Of a stretch of 64,000 nt of DNA, positions 53,118 through 60,525 are shown piece by piece. Source of the stretch: an uncultured Lachnospiraceae bacterium (lineage in GTDB: Bacteria; Bacillota; Clostridia; Lachnospirales; Lachnospiraceae); assembly GCA_949949005.1 (NCBI GenBank), contig CATLHM010000010.1, positions 1-64,000 of the forward strand, given 5' to 3'. The notes under the pieces are model-generated. The model ran no database searches. It saw nothing but the letters and a program-made list of their open reading frames with translations, and was not told the DNA's origin. Position 1 is the stretch's first letter; every line of letters begins with the position of its first letter. The translations under genes were made by a program, and so were the position numbers.

Positions 53118-54086
53118 ATGAATAAAACGGAAGAGAAAAGGGACTGTGTCCAGAAGGAGTTCCTGGCATTTCCGGATATTGCGGCGGATACCATCAATGC
53201 GCTGCTGTATCAGGGATGCAGACTTGCGGAGGCAGAGAAGCTGTGGCCGGGCCCTACGGAAACGATCTACCAGGGAAGAGAACGGCTCAGAGATCAGTAC
53301 GAGGATCTATCCAAGTACGAGCTGGCTGACGGGCGGGTCAGGGTGATGTACCTGATCGCGAACCAGACCAGGACGGACGGCAAGATGTTGCTTCGCAAGG
53401 CCGGATACACGGGAGGGATTTACAGGGAGCAGTATGAGGGAAAGCTACTGGACACCTTTCCCGTGATCGAGTTTGTATTATACTGGGGAAATCCCAGATG
53501 GAGGAGCAGCCGCGACCTTCGCCGACTGTTTGGAAAGCGGAGGCTTCCCGGAGAAATGTGGGAGTACATAGACGGGGTGAAGCTTCATGTATATGAAATG
53601 AGGCACTTACCGGAAGAGGCAAGGAGGCTGTTTCAAAGCGACATGCGGATTGTGGTGGATTATCTGGCGGAGGGAGCGGGCTACCGCTCAGAGAGAAAGA
53701 TCAGGCACAAGGCGGCACTGATCAGGATGATCCGGGTGCTTTCAGGAGAAACGCAGACAGAGGGCGTAGAGGAATGGCTCACAAAGCAGGGAATCAGGGA
53801 GGAGGACGAGATAAGCGTGTGTGAATTATTTGACCAGTATGAGAGAAAAGGACGGGAGGAAGGAAAACGGGAGGGCATTGCAGCGGGAAGAAGGGAAGGA
53901 AGAAGAGAAGGAAGAAGCGAGGGGAGAAAGGAAGGGCTGATCGAAGGAATAAAATGCGGCGAGGCCAGACGTCTTGTGGCAGATATAGAGAATGCCATGC
54001 GCTTTTTTCAGGTAACATTGGAGAAAGCCTGTGAGGGTCTGGGAACCACCGTGAGCAGGTATGAGGAAGCGAAAAAGCTTCTGTGA
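53118..54086 (+). CDS. Rpn-family recombination-promoting nuclease
   Basis: 322 residues, PD-(D/E)XK-type 'putative transposase/Rpn' family. The family pattern FPVIEFVLYWGNPRWRSS (about 114-131) fits the nuclease core strand with its tryptophan. The C-terminal third has a run of E-G-x-x-E-G-type repeats (REEGKREGIAAGRREGRRE..., about 250-280) typical of the family. ATG 53118 has AGGAGGAAGG before it. In studied Rpn genes the C-terminal part is also made separately from an internal start and blocks the nuclease; here an in-frame GTG at 53817 has GGGAGGAGG ten bases upstream. Single gene, own promoter likely. Confidence 0.85.
   Translation: MNKTEEKRDCVQKEFLAFPDIAADTINALLYQGCRLAEAEKLWPGPTETIYQGRERLRDQYEDLSKYELADGRVRVMYLIANQTRTDGKMLLRKAGYTGGIYREQYEGKLLDTFPVIEFVLYWGNPRWRSSRDLRRLFGKRRLPGEMWEYIDGVKLHVYEMRHLPEEARRLFQSDMRIVVDYLAEGAGYRSERKIRHKAALIRMIRVLSGETQTEGVEEWLTKQGIREEDEISVCELFDQYERKGREEGKREGIAAGRREGRREGRSEGRKEGLIEGIKCGEARRLVADIENAMRFFQVTLEKACEGLGTTVSRYEEAKKLL
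53817..54086 (+). other. Possible internal start: short Rpn C-terminal protein (89 residues)
   Basis: In-frame GTG 53817 preceded by GGGAGGAGG (53798-53806), giving VCELFDQYERKGREEG... to the same stop. It fits the intragenic antitoxin (RpnS) layout described for E. coli Rpn genes. Prediction only; SD-like runs are frequent in this purine-rich stretch. Confidence 0.35.
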
Positions 54087-54155
54087 AGAAGCCCTTCAAA
54101 ACCGATCCGGTTTTGGGCGTATATGGCGTATATTTTTCCCCTATTCACGCAAGCT

Positions 54156-54187
54156 ATAGGAAACGACAAAATAATTTGTCATTCACT
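54156..54187. repeat. Intergenic palindrome, family copy 4
   Basis: Core AACGACAAA (54162-54170), loop ATAA, TTTGTCATT (54175-54183), and outer TATAG/CTATA. The right arm read backwards, TATAGTGAATGACAAA, matches the family consensus closely. Confidence 0.7.
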
Positions 54188-54219
54188 ATACTTTAAAAAA
54201 GCAGTGAATGGAGGAGATT

Positions 54220-55518
54220 ATGGAATCTGTCTGGCAAAAGACGGCGCGGATGCCGGAATTTGGGAGCCTGGAGGGAGAGGCCGATACGGATGTGCTGATC
54301 ATCGGCGGCGGGATTACGGGAATTTTGTGTGCGCATTTCCTGCAGGAGAGGGGAATAAACTATATGCTTGCGGAAGGAAAGGAAATCTGCCGCGGCGTGA
54401 CGGGGAACACTACGGCGAAGATTACGGCGCAGCACGGACTGATTTACGCGAAGCTGCTGAAAGAAGCCGGGGCGGAGAGGACGAAGCTGTACCTGGAAGC
54501 AAACCAGAAGGCAGTGCGCAAATATGCGGAGCTGGCAGAGAAGATTTCCTGTGATTTTGAGGAGAAGAGCGCTTACGTATATTCTATCAATGACAGAAAA
54601 AAGCTGGAGAAGGAAGCGGAAGCGTATCGGGTGCTGGGCCTGGATGATACGATCACAGAGCCGGCGGAGCTTCCTTTTTCTACGGCGGGGGCAGTGCGGA
54701 TGGAGCGGCAGGCGCAGTTCCATCCGCTGAAATTTCTTGCGGGGATTGCCGCAGGGCTGAATATTTACGAGCATACCTTTGTGACACAGCTTATGCCGGG
54801 GCGCGCCCTTACCGATAAGGGCAGTATCACTTACCGGAAGGTCATATTCGCCACGCATTATCCCATCGACAATAAACACGGAGGGTATTTTATCAAGCTG
54901 TATCAGCATCGCTCCTATGTGACTGCCTGGGAGCAGGCGGCGCATATGGACGGAATGTATGTGGACGAGGCAAAGAAAGGGATGTCCTTCCGCAGCTTTG
55001 GCGATCTGCTGCTGGTGGGTGGAGGCGGACACAGAACCGGGAAAAGAGGCGGAAACTGGCAGGAGCTGCGGGAATTTATGCAAAGGTATTATCCGGAAGC
55101 CGTGGAGAAATACCACTGGGCGGCGCAGGACTGTATGCCCTTGGATCACGCGCCCTATATTGGGGTATATTCGCCGTCTATGCAGGAATGCTATGTGGCC
55201 AGCGGATTTCGTAAATGGGGAATGACCTCCGCCATGGTATCGGCAATGCTTCTGGCAGATTTGATACAGGAGAAGGAAAATCCGTACGCCCGGGTATTTT
55301 GTCCCGCAAGAACTATTTTTACAGGGCAAATGCTCTGCAACCTTTCGGAATCGGTCTGGAATATGATTACGCCCACCGTTCCCCGCTGTCCCCATTTGGG
55401 CTGTGCCCTGAAATGGAACCCTGCGGAGCGTTCCTGGGACTGTCCCTGCCACGGTTCCCGTTTCGCAGAAAACGGAAAGGTATTGGATAATCCGGCCAAT
55501 GGAGATAAACGCTTTTAA
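54220..55518 (+). CDS. FAD-dependent oxidoreductase with C-terminal Rieske domain
   Basis: 432 residues. N-terminal Rossmann fold DVLIIGGGITGILCAHFLQ (about 24-42) for FAD, DAO/DadA-type middle part, and a C-terminal Rieske 2Fe-2S site with CPHLGC (about 390) and CPCHGS (about 408). Fusions of this type are common in Bacillota but their substrate is unknown. ATG 54220 is preferred because GGAGGAG lies just before it, while ATG 54208 lacks a site. It is about 50-80 residues shorter than some relatives, with the gap probably near residue 180-200. Confidence 0.85.
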   Translation: MESVWQKTARMPEFGSLEGEADTDVLIIGGGITGILCAHFLQERGINYMLAEGKEICRGVTGNTTAKITAQHGLIYAKLLKEAGAERTKLYLEANQKAVRKYAELAEKISCDFEEKSAYVYSINDRKKLEKEAEAYRVLGLDDTITEPAELPFSTAGAVRMERQAQFHPLKFLAGIAAGLNIYEHTFVTQLMPGRALTDKGSITYRKVIFATHYPIDNKHGGYFIKLYQHRSYVTAWEQAAHMDGMYVDEAKKGMSFRSFGDLLLVGGGGHRTGKRGGNWQELREFMQRYYPEAVEKYHWAAQDCMPLDHAPYIGVYSPSMQECYVASGFRKWGMTSAMVSAMLLADLIQEKENPYARVFCPARTIFTGQMLCNLSESVWNMITPTVPRCPHLGCALKWNPAERSWDCPCHGSRFAENGKVLDNPANGDKRF

Positions 55519-55571
55519 TGACGTAATGACTTCCTGATCAGGAGGCTTTTTCGTGGATGGCGGGAGGGCAA

Positions 55572-56510
55572 TCAGCCCTCCCCGCTCATTCTGCGGCGGA
55601 TTGCGGCATAGACGGTGCCGGAAATATTATGCCACACGGAAAAGATGGCTCCCGGCAGGGTTGCCAGGGGATTGGCCGCAAAGTTGGCTGTGGCAAGGGA
55701 AATTGCCAGTCCGCTGTTCTGCATGCCCACCTCAATTCCTATGGCAGTCACTTTTTTGTCTTCCAGTTTCAGCAGCTTTGCCACTCCCGTTCCCAGACAA
55801 AGGCCTACCACATTGTGGATTGCCACCACGAGCATGACCAAAGCCCCGCAGGTCATGATTTTCTCCGCGTTGCTTCCCACGATTCCGGATATGATCATCA
55901 CAATGGCGATCACCGACACCAGGGGAAGGAGCTCGCGGATGGCGTCAATCTGTTTCGGAAACAGCCGGTAGATTAAAATGCCCAGAAGCACAGGGAGCAG
56001 CACTACTTTTACCACAGACAGCATCATGGCCAGGAGCGATACCTGCACCCAGGAGCCGGCCAGGAGATAGACTAAGACCGGCGTGCAAATGGGAGCCAAT
56101 ATGGTGGATACGATGGTCATTCCCACGGAGAGAGGGACGTCGCCGCCGGCCACATAAGTAATCACATTGCTGGCTGTGCCTCCCGGGCAGCATCCCACCA
56201 GAATGACGCCCAGGGCCAGATCGGCGGACAGGCCAAAGAGCTTTGCCAGCGCGAATGCGGTGATGGGCATGATGGTATATTGGAGCAAAAATCCAAGGAA
56301 CAAATCTCTGGGTCTTGTAAAAACAACTTTGAAATCCCCGGTTTTGATGGTGAGCCCCATACCGAACATGGCGGCTCCCAGAAACAGAGTGGTATAATTC
56401 GTGGCCCAGGAAAAGCCTTTCGGGTAAAAAAAGGCGATGACGGAAAAAATGATAATGAATACAGCGATATTGGTCGACAGAAAATTACATATTTTTTTAA
56501 TTTTGTCCAT
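55572..56510 (-). CDS. BASS-family transporter, possibly for pantoate/ketopantoate
   Basis: 312 residues with about 9-10 membrane segments, bile acid:sodium symporter superfamily. The family's substrate-site segments GCCPGGTASNVITYVAGGD (about 106-124) and EVGMQNSGLAI (near 265) are intact. It is the third gene of an operon after panC and panD, 45 bases behind panD. A BASS member, PanS of Salmonella, moves ketopantoate, and this operon has no panB or panE, so import of pantoate or its keto acid is a sensible inference. The substrate is not shown by sequence alone. Confidence 0.8.
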   Translation of the reverse strand: MDKIKKICNFLSTNIAVFIIIFSVIAFFYPKGFSWATNYTTLFLGAAMFGMGLTIKTGDFKVVFTRPRDLFLGFLLQYTIMPITAFALAKLFGLSADLALGVILVGCCPGGTASNVITYVAGGDVPLSVGMTIVSTILAPICTPVLVYLLAGSWVQVSLLAMMLSVVKVVLLPVLLGILIYRLFPKQIDAIRELLPLVSVIAIVMIISGIVGSNAEKIMTCGALVMLVVAIHNVVGLCLGTGVAKLLKLEDKKVTAIGIEVGMQNSGLAISLATANFAANPLATLPGAIFSVWHNISGTVYAAIRRRMSGEG

Positions 56511-56555
56511 AGTGTTTCCCTCTTTTTTGATTAATCGGCTGACTCATACATAAAA

Positions 56556-56951
56556 TCAGCCGTTGACGTCTCCAAGCATTCCGTGCTTTTCGTAGCGGGC
56601 GACGGAGGTAATCCTGTTTTCGTCGTCCACAAACACCACCTTGGGAGGATTCTCTGCAAGCTCATCCGGAGACATCAGGGCATAACACATGATGATGATC
56701 TTATCCCCGGTGGAAACCATGCGGGCCGCCGCACCGTTTAAGCAGATCGTTCCGCTTCCCGGTTTGCCTGCGATCACATAGGTCTCGAATCTTGCCCCGT
56801 TATCCACGTCTGCGATCTGCACCTTTTCATACTCATAGATTCCCGCCGCTTCCATAAGGCGCTCGTCAATAGTAATACTTCCCACATAATTCAGTTCCGC
56901 CTGGGTCACTGTGGCCCGGTGGATCTTACTTTTCAGCATTTCAAGAGTCAT
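56556..56951 (-). CDS. panD: Aspartate 1-decarboxylase precursor
   Basis: 131 residues. Makes beta-alanine from aspartate for pantothenate; pyruvoyl enzyme formed by self-cleavage between Gly24 and Ser25 (NYVGSITID). Also shows [10 protein letters not shown] (about 70-79) of the active site. Starts ATG 56951 with GAGGAAA before it and a GC hairpin (56967-56980) just upstream. Second gene of the panC-panD-transporter operon. Confidence 0.96.
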   Translation of the reverse strand: MTLEMLKSKIHRATVTQAELNYVGSITIDERLMEAAGIYEYEKVQIADVDNGARFETYVIAGKPGSGTICLNGAAARMVSTGDKIIIMCYALMSPDELAENPPKVVFVDDENRITSVARYEKHGMLGDVNG

Positions 56952-56966
56952 AATTTCCTCATTTCC

Positions 56967-56980
56967 GCGCCGCCTGGCGC
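56967..56980 (-). other. GC-rich hairpin before the panD ribosome site
   Basis: GCGCC-N4-GGCGC, followed on the minus strand by CGGAAATGAGG. The same hairpin-plus-GGAAATGAGG layout is seen before the GH42 gene. Confidence 0.5.
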
Positions 56981-57004
56981 CTGGGTTTCAATTGCTTCAA
57001 GTGG

Positions 57005-57850
57005 TTACACTTCCATGATAAAGTTGTCGATCAGACGGGTGGAGCCAATGTACACTGCCATAGCGGTAAGGACTCTGCCCTGGGCTTTTGCCAGCGGCGC
57101 TATGGTGTCTGCGTCCACCATTTCCACGTAGTCAATTTTGGCCAGAGGCTCTGCTTCAATCAGCTTTTTCATGGACGATAAAATCGTTCCGGCATCCCGC
57201 TCGCCCTTTTCCATCATATCCTGGCCGTGAAAAACAGCCCTTGAGAGTACCAGCGCCGCTTTTCGCTCTTCCTCATTTAAATAGGTGTTCCGTGAGCTTT
57301 TGGCAAGGCCGTCAGGTTCGCGTATGATGGGACAGCCTATGATCTGAATGTCCATGTCAAGATCACGTACCATCCGGCGGATCACGGCAAGCTGCTGTGC
57401 ATCCTTCTGACCAAAATACGCCCGGTCCGGCGTCACAATATGAAACAGCTTGCAGACAACCGTGCAGACACCCCGGAAATGGGTGGGCCTGGTTTTGCCG
57501 CATAAGCCCTCGCTGACCTTCTGCATCTCCACATAGGTGGAAAAATCCGGTGCGTACATTTCCTCGGGCTCGGGGTGGAAGATTAGATGGGCCTCTGCCT
57601 GCTCACAGAGCCTTTTGTCCGCCTCAATGTCCCTTGGATAAGTTGCCAGATCTTCGCCCGCTCCAAACTGGATGGGGTTGACAAAATCACTGACCACTAC
57701 CCGGTCATTTTCAGCCACCGCCCGGTCAATCAGGCTCTTATGTCCCTCATGGAGATAGCCCATGGTGGGTACAAGCCCCACACTCAGGCCCTGCTTTCTC
57801 CATTCCTTCACCTGCTTTCTCACTTCGTCGATTTTACCTGTAATTTCCAT
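57005..57850 (-). CDS. panC: Pantothenate synthetase
   Basis: 281 residues. Joins pantoate and beta-alanine with ATP to make pantothenate (vitamin B5). HIGH-superfamily motif in VPTMGYLHEGHKSLI (about 26-40), DRAYFGQKDAQQL (about 150) and the KSSRNTYL signature (about 186). ATG 57850 has GGAAAGGAA upstream. panD begins 53 bases later on the same strand. A large palindrome and a terminator-ended RNA lie in its leader. Confidence 0.96.
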   Translation of the reverse strand: MEITGKIDEVRKQVKEWRKQGLSVGLVPTMGYLHEGHKSLIDRAVAENDRVVVSDFVNPIQFGAGEDLATYPRDIEADKRLCEQAEAHLIFHPEPEEMYAPDFSTYVEMQKVSEGLCGKTRPTHFRGVCTVVCKLFHIVTPDRAYFGQKDAQQLAVIRRMVRDLDMDIQIIGCPIIREPDGLAKSSRNTYLNEEERKAALVLSRAVFHGQDMMEKGERDAGTILSSMKKLIEAEPLAKIDYVEMVDADTIAPLAKAQGRVLTAMAVYIGSTRLIDNFIMEV

Positions 57851-57892
57851 AAAATTACCATTCCTTTCCGTAGCCTGCCATTCTCCTGACGA

Positions 57893-57926
57893 ATAATAAA
57901 CGACAAATTATTTTGTCGTTTATTAT
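57893..57926. repeat. Intergenic palindrome, family copy 5 (panC leader)
   Basis: Perfect 15-base arms (57893-57907 and 57912-57926) with loop TTAT; core GACAAA-TTAT-TTTGTCG. It lies 43 bases before the panC start, so it would be in the panC mRNA. Confidence 0.85.
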
Positions 57927-57970
57927 AGGTACAACGTTGAAATCCGCAGCCCTGTCGTGGGCCTGCGCAT

Positions 57971-58001
57971 AAAAAAAAGCCTGGACCCCTACTGTCCAGA
58001 C
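57971..58001 (-). terminator. Intrinsic terminator 5' of panC
   Basis: Minus strand: GTCTGGAC (58001-57994) pairs with GTCCAGGC (57986-57979, one G-T pair), then eight Ts (57978-57971). It faces panC, about 120 bases upstream of its start. Confidence 0.85.
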
Positions 58002-58187
58002 ACACAATAAAAACTCTCATATGAAGATGTGCTGCCCGCCGGTGCAACCATCTGATATAAGAATCCGATTTGATTTCACATGAGGTCAGCTCCCGAAGGT
58101 ATGCTGCCAGGTGTTTTTGCAGGAACGACCCGTTAAGGAGGCCTGCTGATCTTGTATGTGCCGGTACAGTTCGGTTTGATACTGTCC
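57971..58187 (-). ncRNA. Structured RNA or leader upstream of panC, type unknown
   Basis: A minus-strand unit with a good promoter at one end and a terminator at the other, about 217 bases. Between them I see hairpins: ACAGT-N10-ACTGT near 58164-58185, GCAGG...CCTGC near 58118-58145, a TTCG-capped stem near 58080-58110, and AGATG...CATCT near 58025-58053. No sensible protein fits. It could be an attenuator or riboswitch for the panC operon, or a separate small RNA such as 6S. Motifs of FMN, TPP, SAM, cobalamin and purine riboswitches were not found. Confidence 0.5.
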
Positions 58188-58193
58188 GCTACG

Positions 58194-58222
58194 ATAATAG
58201 CACATGGCTTTGGTAAGTGCAA
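58194..58222 (-). promoter_or_regulatory. Promoter of the panC leader RNA
   Basis: Minus strand TTGCAC (58222-58217), 17-base spacer, TATTAT (58199-58194). Confidence 0.7.
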
Positions 58223-58261
58223 GTGTTTCTTTTCGGAATTCAGAATGAGCAATAGGAAGTG

Positions 58262-58300
58262 TTACAGTTCACGGCCTAACCGGCCGCAAACTGTAACAGT
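58262..58300. other. Long hairpin between the panC leader and the LytTR gene
   Basis: TGTTACAGTT (58262-58271) pairs perfectly with AACTGTAACA (58291-58300). A 2x2 internal loop separates this from an inner CGGCC/GGCCG stem. No T tract. The rest of 58223-58474 shows only small hairpins and no gene. Confidence 0.6.
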
Positions 58301-58474
58301 AAGTGCCCGGAGCCCAGGCACTGTCTGTTTGATGCATTTTAAGGTCGATTCATGATAAGCCACCCTTTTTCTGAGGGGGTAGTATACAATAATTTTTAAA
58401 CACGCCCTGGCATAGGAGATGCAATTTGATTGTAATTGCAAACTGTGATAATATAAATAAACAGAAGGGGCATG

Positions 58475-59215
58475 ATGGATATGATTAAAGTAGCGTTTTG
58501 TGATGATGATATGTCTGTGCTGGATGAAATTGAAAGATTACTTGATCAATATTGCGAGAAGCAGAACCGGGAGATCAGGTATGCCTCTTTTCAAAATTCT
58601 CTGGAATTGCTGGCTGAGATCGAGAAGGGAATGTGTTTTGACGTCCTGTTTCTGGATGTAATTATGCCAGGGATGGATGGAATTCATGTTGCAAAAGAAA
58701 TCCGGCAGTATGACAATGCGGTAAAAATAATTTTTCTAACATCATCTGATGAATTTGCTGTACAGTCGTATACGGTAGATGCATATTTTTATCAGATGAA
58801 ACCCATCCGTGAGGAGAGTTTTTTCCGGTTAATGGAGGCTGTCGTTTCTGAACACAAAAAAGAACGGCAGCACAGCCTTGTTTTGCGTTGTAAAAATGGG
58901 ATCACCCGAATCGATCTGGACAAATTGGAATATTGTGAGGTTATCGGGCGTACCTTGATGTTTCACATGGATAATGGAAAAGTCCTGGAAAGCAACAAGA
59001 GCCTGGGGGAGTTATGTGTAGAGCTGTCGCGATATGAAAATTTTTTGCGGCCTCACCGCTCCTTTTTGATCAATATGGAATATATTCAAAATATTTCTTA
59101 CAAGACGATTACAATGGAGAATCAGGCACAGATTCCTATTCCGCATGGAAAGAGCTCCGAGATCAAGGAGTCATATCTCGAATATATATTTGAGCGGAAG
59201 CAGGTATTTATATAA
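58475..59215 (+). CDS. LytTR-family response regulator
   Basis: 246 residues. Receiver domain with acidic pocket CDDDM (about 9-13), phosphorylated Asp near 61 (FLDVIMPGMDG) and Lys in YQMKPI (about 108), then a LytTR DNA-binding domain (about 140-240; CKNGITRIDLDKLEYCEV, RPHRSFLINMEYI). AgrA/VirR-type control of secreted or surface products. Start is ATG 58475, with ATG 58472 and 58481 as alternatives, after AGAAGGGG. The sensor kinase gene overlaps its stop by one base. Confidence 0.9.
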   Translation: MDMIKVAFCDDDMSVLDEIERLLDQYCEKQNREIRYASFQNSLELLAEIEKGMCFDVLFLDVIMPGMDGIHVAKEIRQYDNAVKIIFLTSSDEFAVQSYTVDAYFYQMKPIREESFFRLMEAVVSEHKKERQHSLVLRCKNGITRIDLDKLEYCEVIGRTLMFHMDNGKVLESNKSLGELCVELSRYENFLRPHRSFLINMEYIQNISYKTITMENQAQIPIPHGKSSEIKESYLEYIFERKQVFI

Positions 59216-60483
59216 TGATTGATGTATATATCATAAACCTTACTGCCGTAGGGATTTTTGGTATGATTCTATCTGCAGTATTTTGCGATATACGCTGGAC
59301 GTGGAAAAAGAATGTGGTTTTGATTGGCGCTCTGGCCTTGATTTTAGTATTTCAGGGTATTATTTATTTTAGAGTTGACCCGGATCTTGTGGAGAGCATT
59401 TATCCGCTTATCACGCATATTCCTCTGATAGGGGTGCTCTGTGTACTCAGCGGAGAGTATCTTTGGCCGATAATCGCGGTCTTAACCGCCTATCTTTGCT
59501 GCCAGTTGCGCCGTTGGCTGGCATTACTGATTACTGCCGTATTTTCCGGAGGCTTTGTGATGCAGAATACAGCGGAACTGATTTTGACACTGCCGATTCT
59601 GCTGATCATAGTGTATTTGGTTGCGCCGTCTGTGCGTTCCATTTCCCATTATCCTGTTTCGGTAAAATGTCAATTTGGAATGGTGCCGGCATTGTATTAT
59701 GGCTTTGATTATTTGACAAGAATCTATACAAGCCTCTTGCAGGAAGGACGTCTGGTCGCAATAGAATTTATGCCTTTTGTGTGCAGTGTAGCGTACCTGA
59801 TTTTTGTGACGTATACTTCGGCGGAGGGACGGATACGCAACCAGCTTGAGCGGACGCAGGATATCCTGAATTTGCAGGTGGAGCAGGCGGCCCGTGAAAT
59901 CAGGGCGCTGCGGGAATCACAGGAAAAAACGAGTCTGTATCGCCATGATATGCGTCATCATATGCAGTATCTCTCCTCATGCATTGAGGACGGGCGGCTT
60001 AAGCAGGCGCAGGAATATATCCGGAAAATTTATAGGGAAATTGAGACAAATAAAGTGGCCGTTTTCTGTAAAAATGAAGCAGCGAACCTGATTTTTTCCG
60101 CATTTGCCAAACGGGCAGAGGATTGTGGTATTTTGATGCAGGTTGAGGCGGCAATTTCCCAGCCAGTCGCGGTTGACGAAAGTGATTTATGCGTATTGCT
60201 GTCCAATGCACTGGAAAATGCGCTGCACGCCTGTCAAAAACAAAGGGAGAAAGGACAGCCGGGAGTCATTGAGGTTACAGTATACGAAAAGGGTGAAAGG
60301 CTTTTTTTGCAGATCATTAATTCCTGTTCTGAGGAAATTGCTTTTGACCATGGTATTCCTGTCACATCCAGTCCGGGACATGGGATTGGAGTACGAAGCA
60401 TCTGTGCCATTGTAGAGAGATATGACGGTATCTATTCTTTTTCAGAGAAGGATAAACAGTTTATTTTGCGGATTTCCTTGTGA
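59215..60483 (+). CDS. GHKL sensor histidine kinase
   Basis: 422 residues. Five or six membrane segments in the first ~200 residues, a short coiled coil, the phosphorylated His near 244 (LYRHDMRHHMQYL), N box (SNALENALHAC) and G box (GHGIGVRSI). Layout of AgrC-type peptide sensors. Partner of the LytTR regulator just upstream. No peptide precursor, AgrB-type protease or transporter is seen beside it, so the signal is unknown. Confidence 0.9.
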   Translation: MIDVYIINLTAVGIFGMILSAVFCDIRWTWKKNVVLIGALALILVFQGIIYFRVDPDLVESIYPLITHIPLIGVLCVLSGEYLWPIIAVLTAYLCCQLRRWLALLITAVFSGGFVMQNTAELILTLPILLIIVYLVAPSVRSISHYPVSVKCQFGMVPALYYGFDYLTRIYTSLLQEGRLVAIEFMPFVCSVAYLIFVTYTSAEGRIRNQLERTQDILNLQVEQAAREIRALRESQEKTSLYRHDMRHHMQYLSSCIEDGRLKQAQEYIRKIYREIETNKVAVFCKNEAANLIFSAFAKRAEDCGILMQVEAAISQPVAVDESDLCVLLSNALENALHACQKQREKGQPGVIEVTVYEKGERLFLQIINSCSEEIAFDHGIPVTSSPGHGIGVRSICAIVERYDGIYSFSEKDKQFILRISL

Positions 60484-60525
60484 ACTTTGTTTTAAAAATA
60501 CGTTTCTATAAGGAGGTAGAGAGAA

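Noticed and set aside
53870-53960. Short repeats that could be a CRISPR or satellite array
   Set aside because: They are in frame within the Rpn gene and encode the family's E-G-rich repeats; no spacers are present.
57922-57950. Second promoter for panC downstream of the terminator (TATAAT on the minus strand)
   Set aside because: The box is part of the palindrome arm and no -35 is found at 16-18 bases; it cannot be excluded but is not supported.
58080-58108. Plus-strand sequence GGTCAGCTCCCGAAGG resembles the SRP RNA tip (GGTCAGG-CCGGAAGG)
   Set aside because: The tetraloop and the conserved AAGCAGC side do not match, and promoter and terminator point to transcription of the other strand.
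57971-58222. T-box leader in front of panC
   Set aside because: Only a loose likeness (GGTTGCACCGGCGG) to the GGGTGG-ACCGCG box; the pairing UGGN is not placed properly and panC is not an aminoacyl or amino-acid gene.
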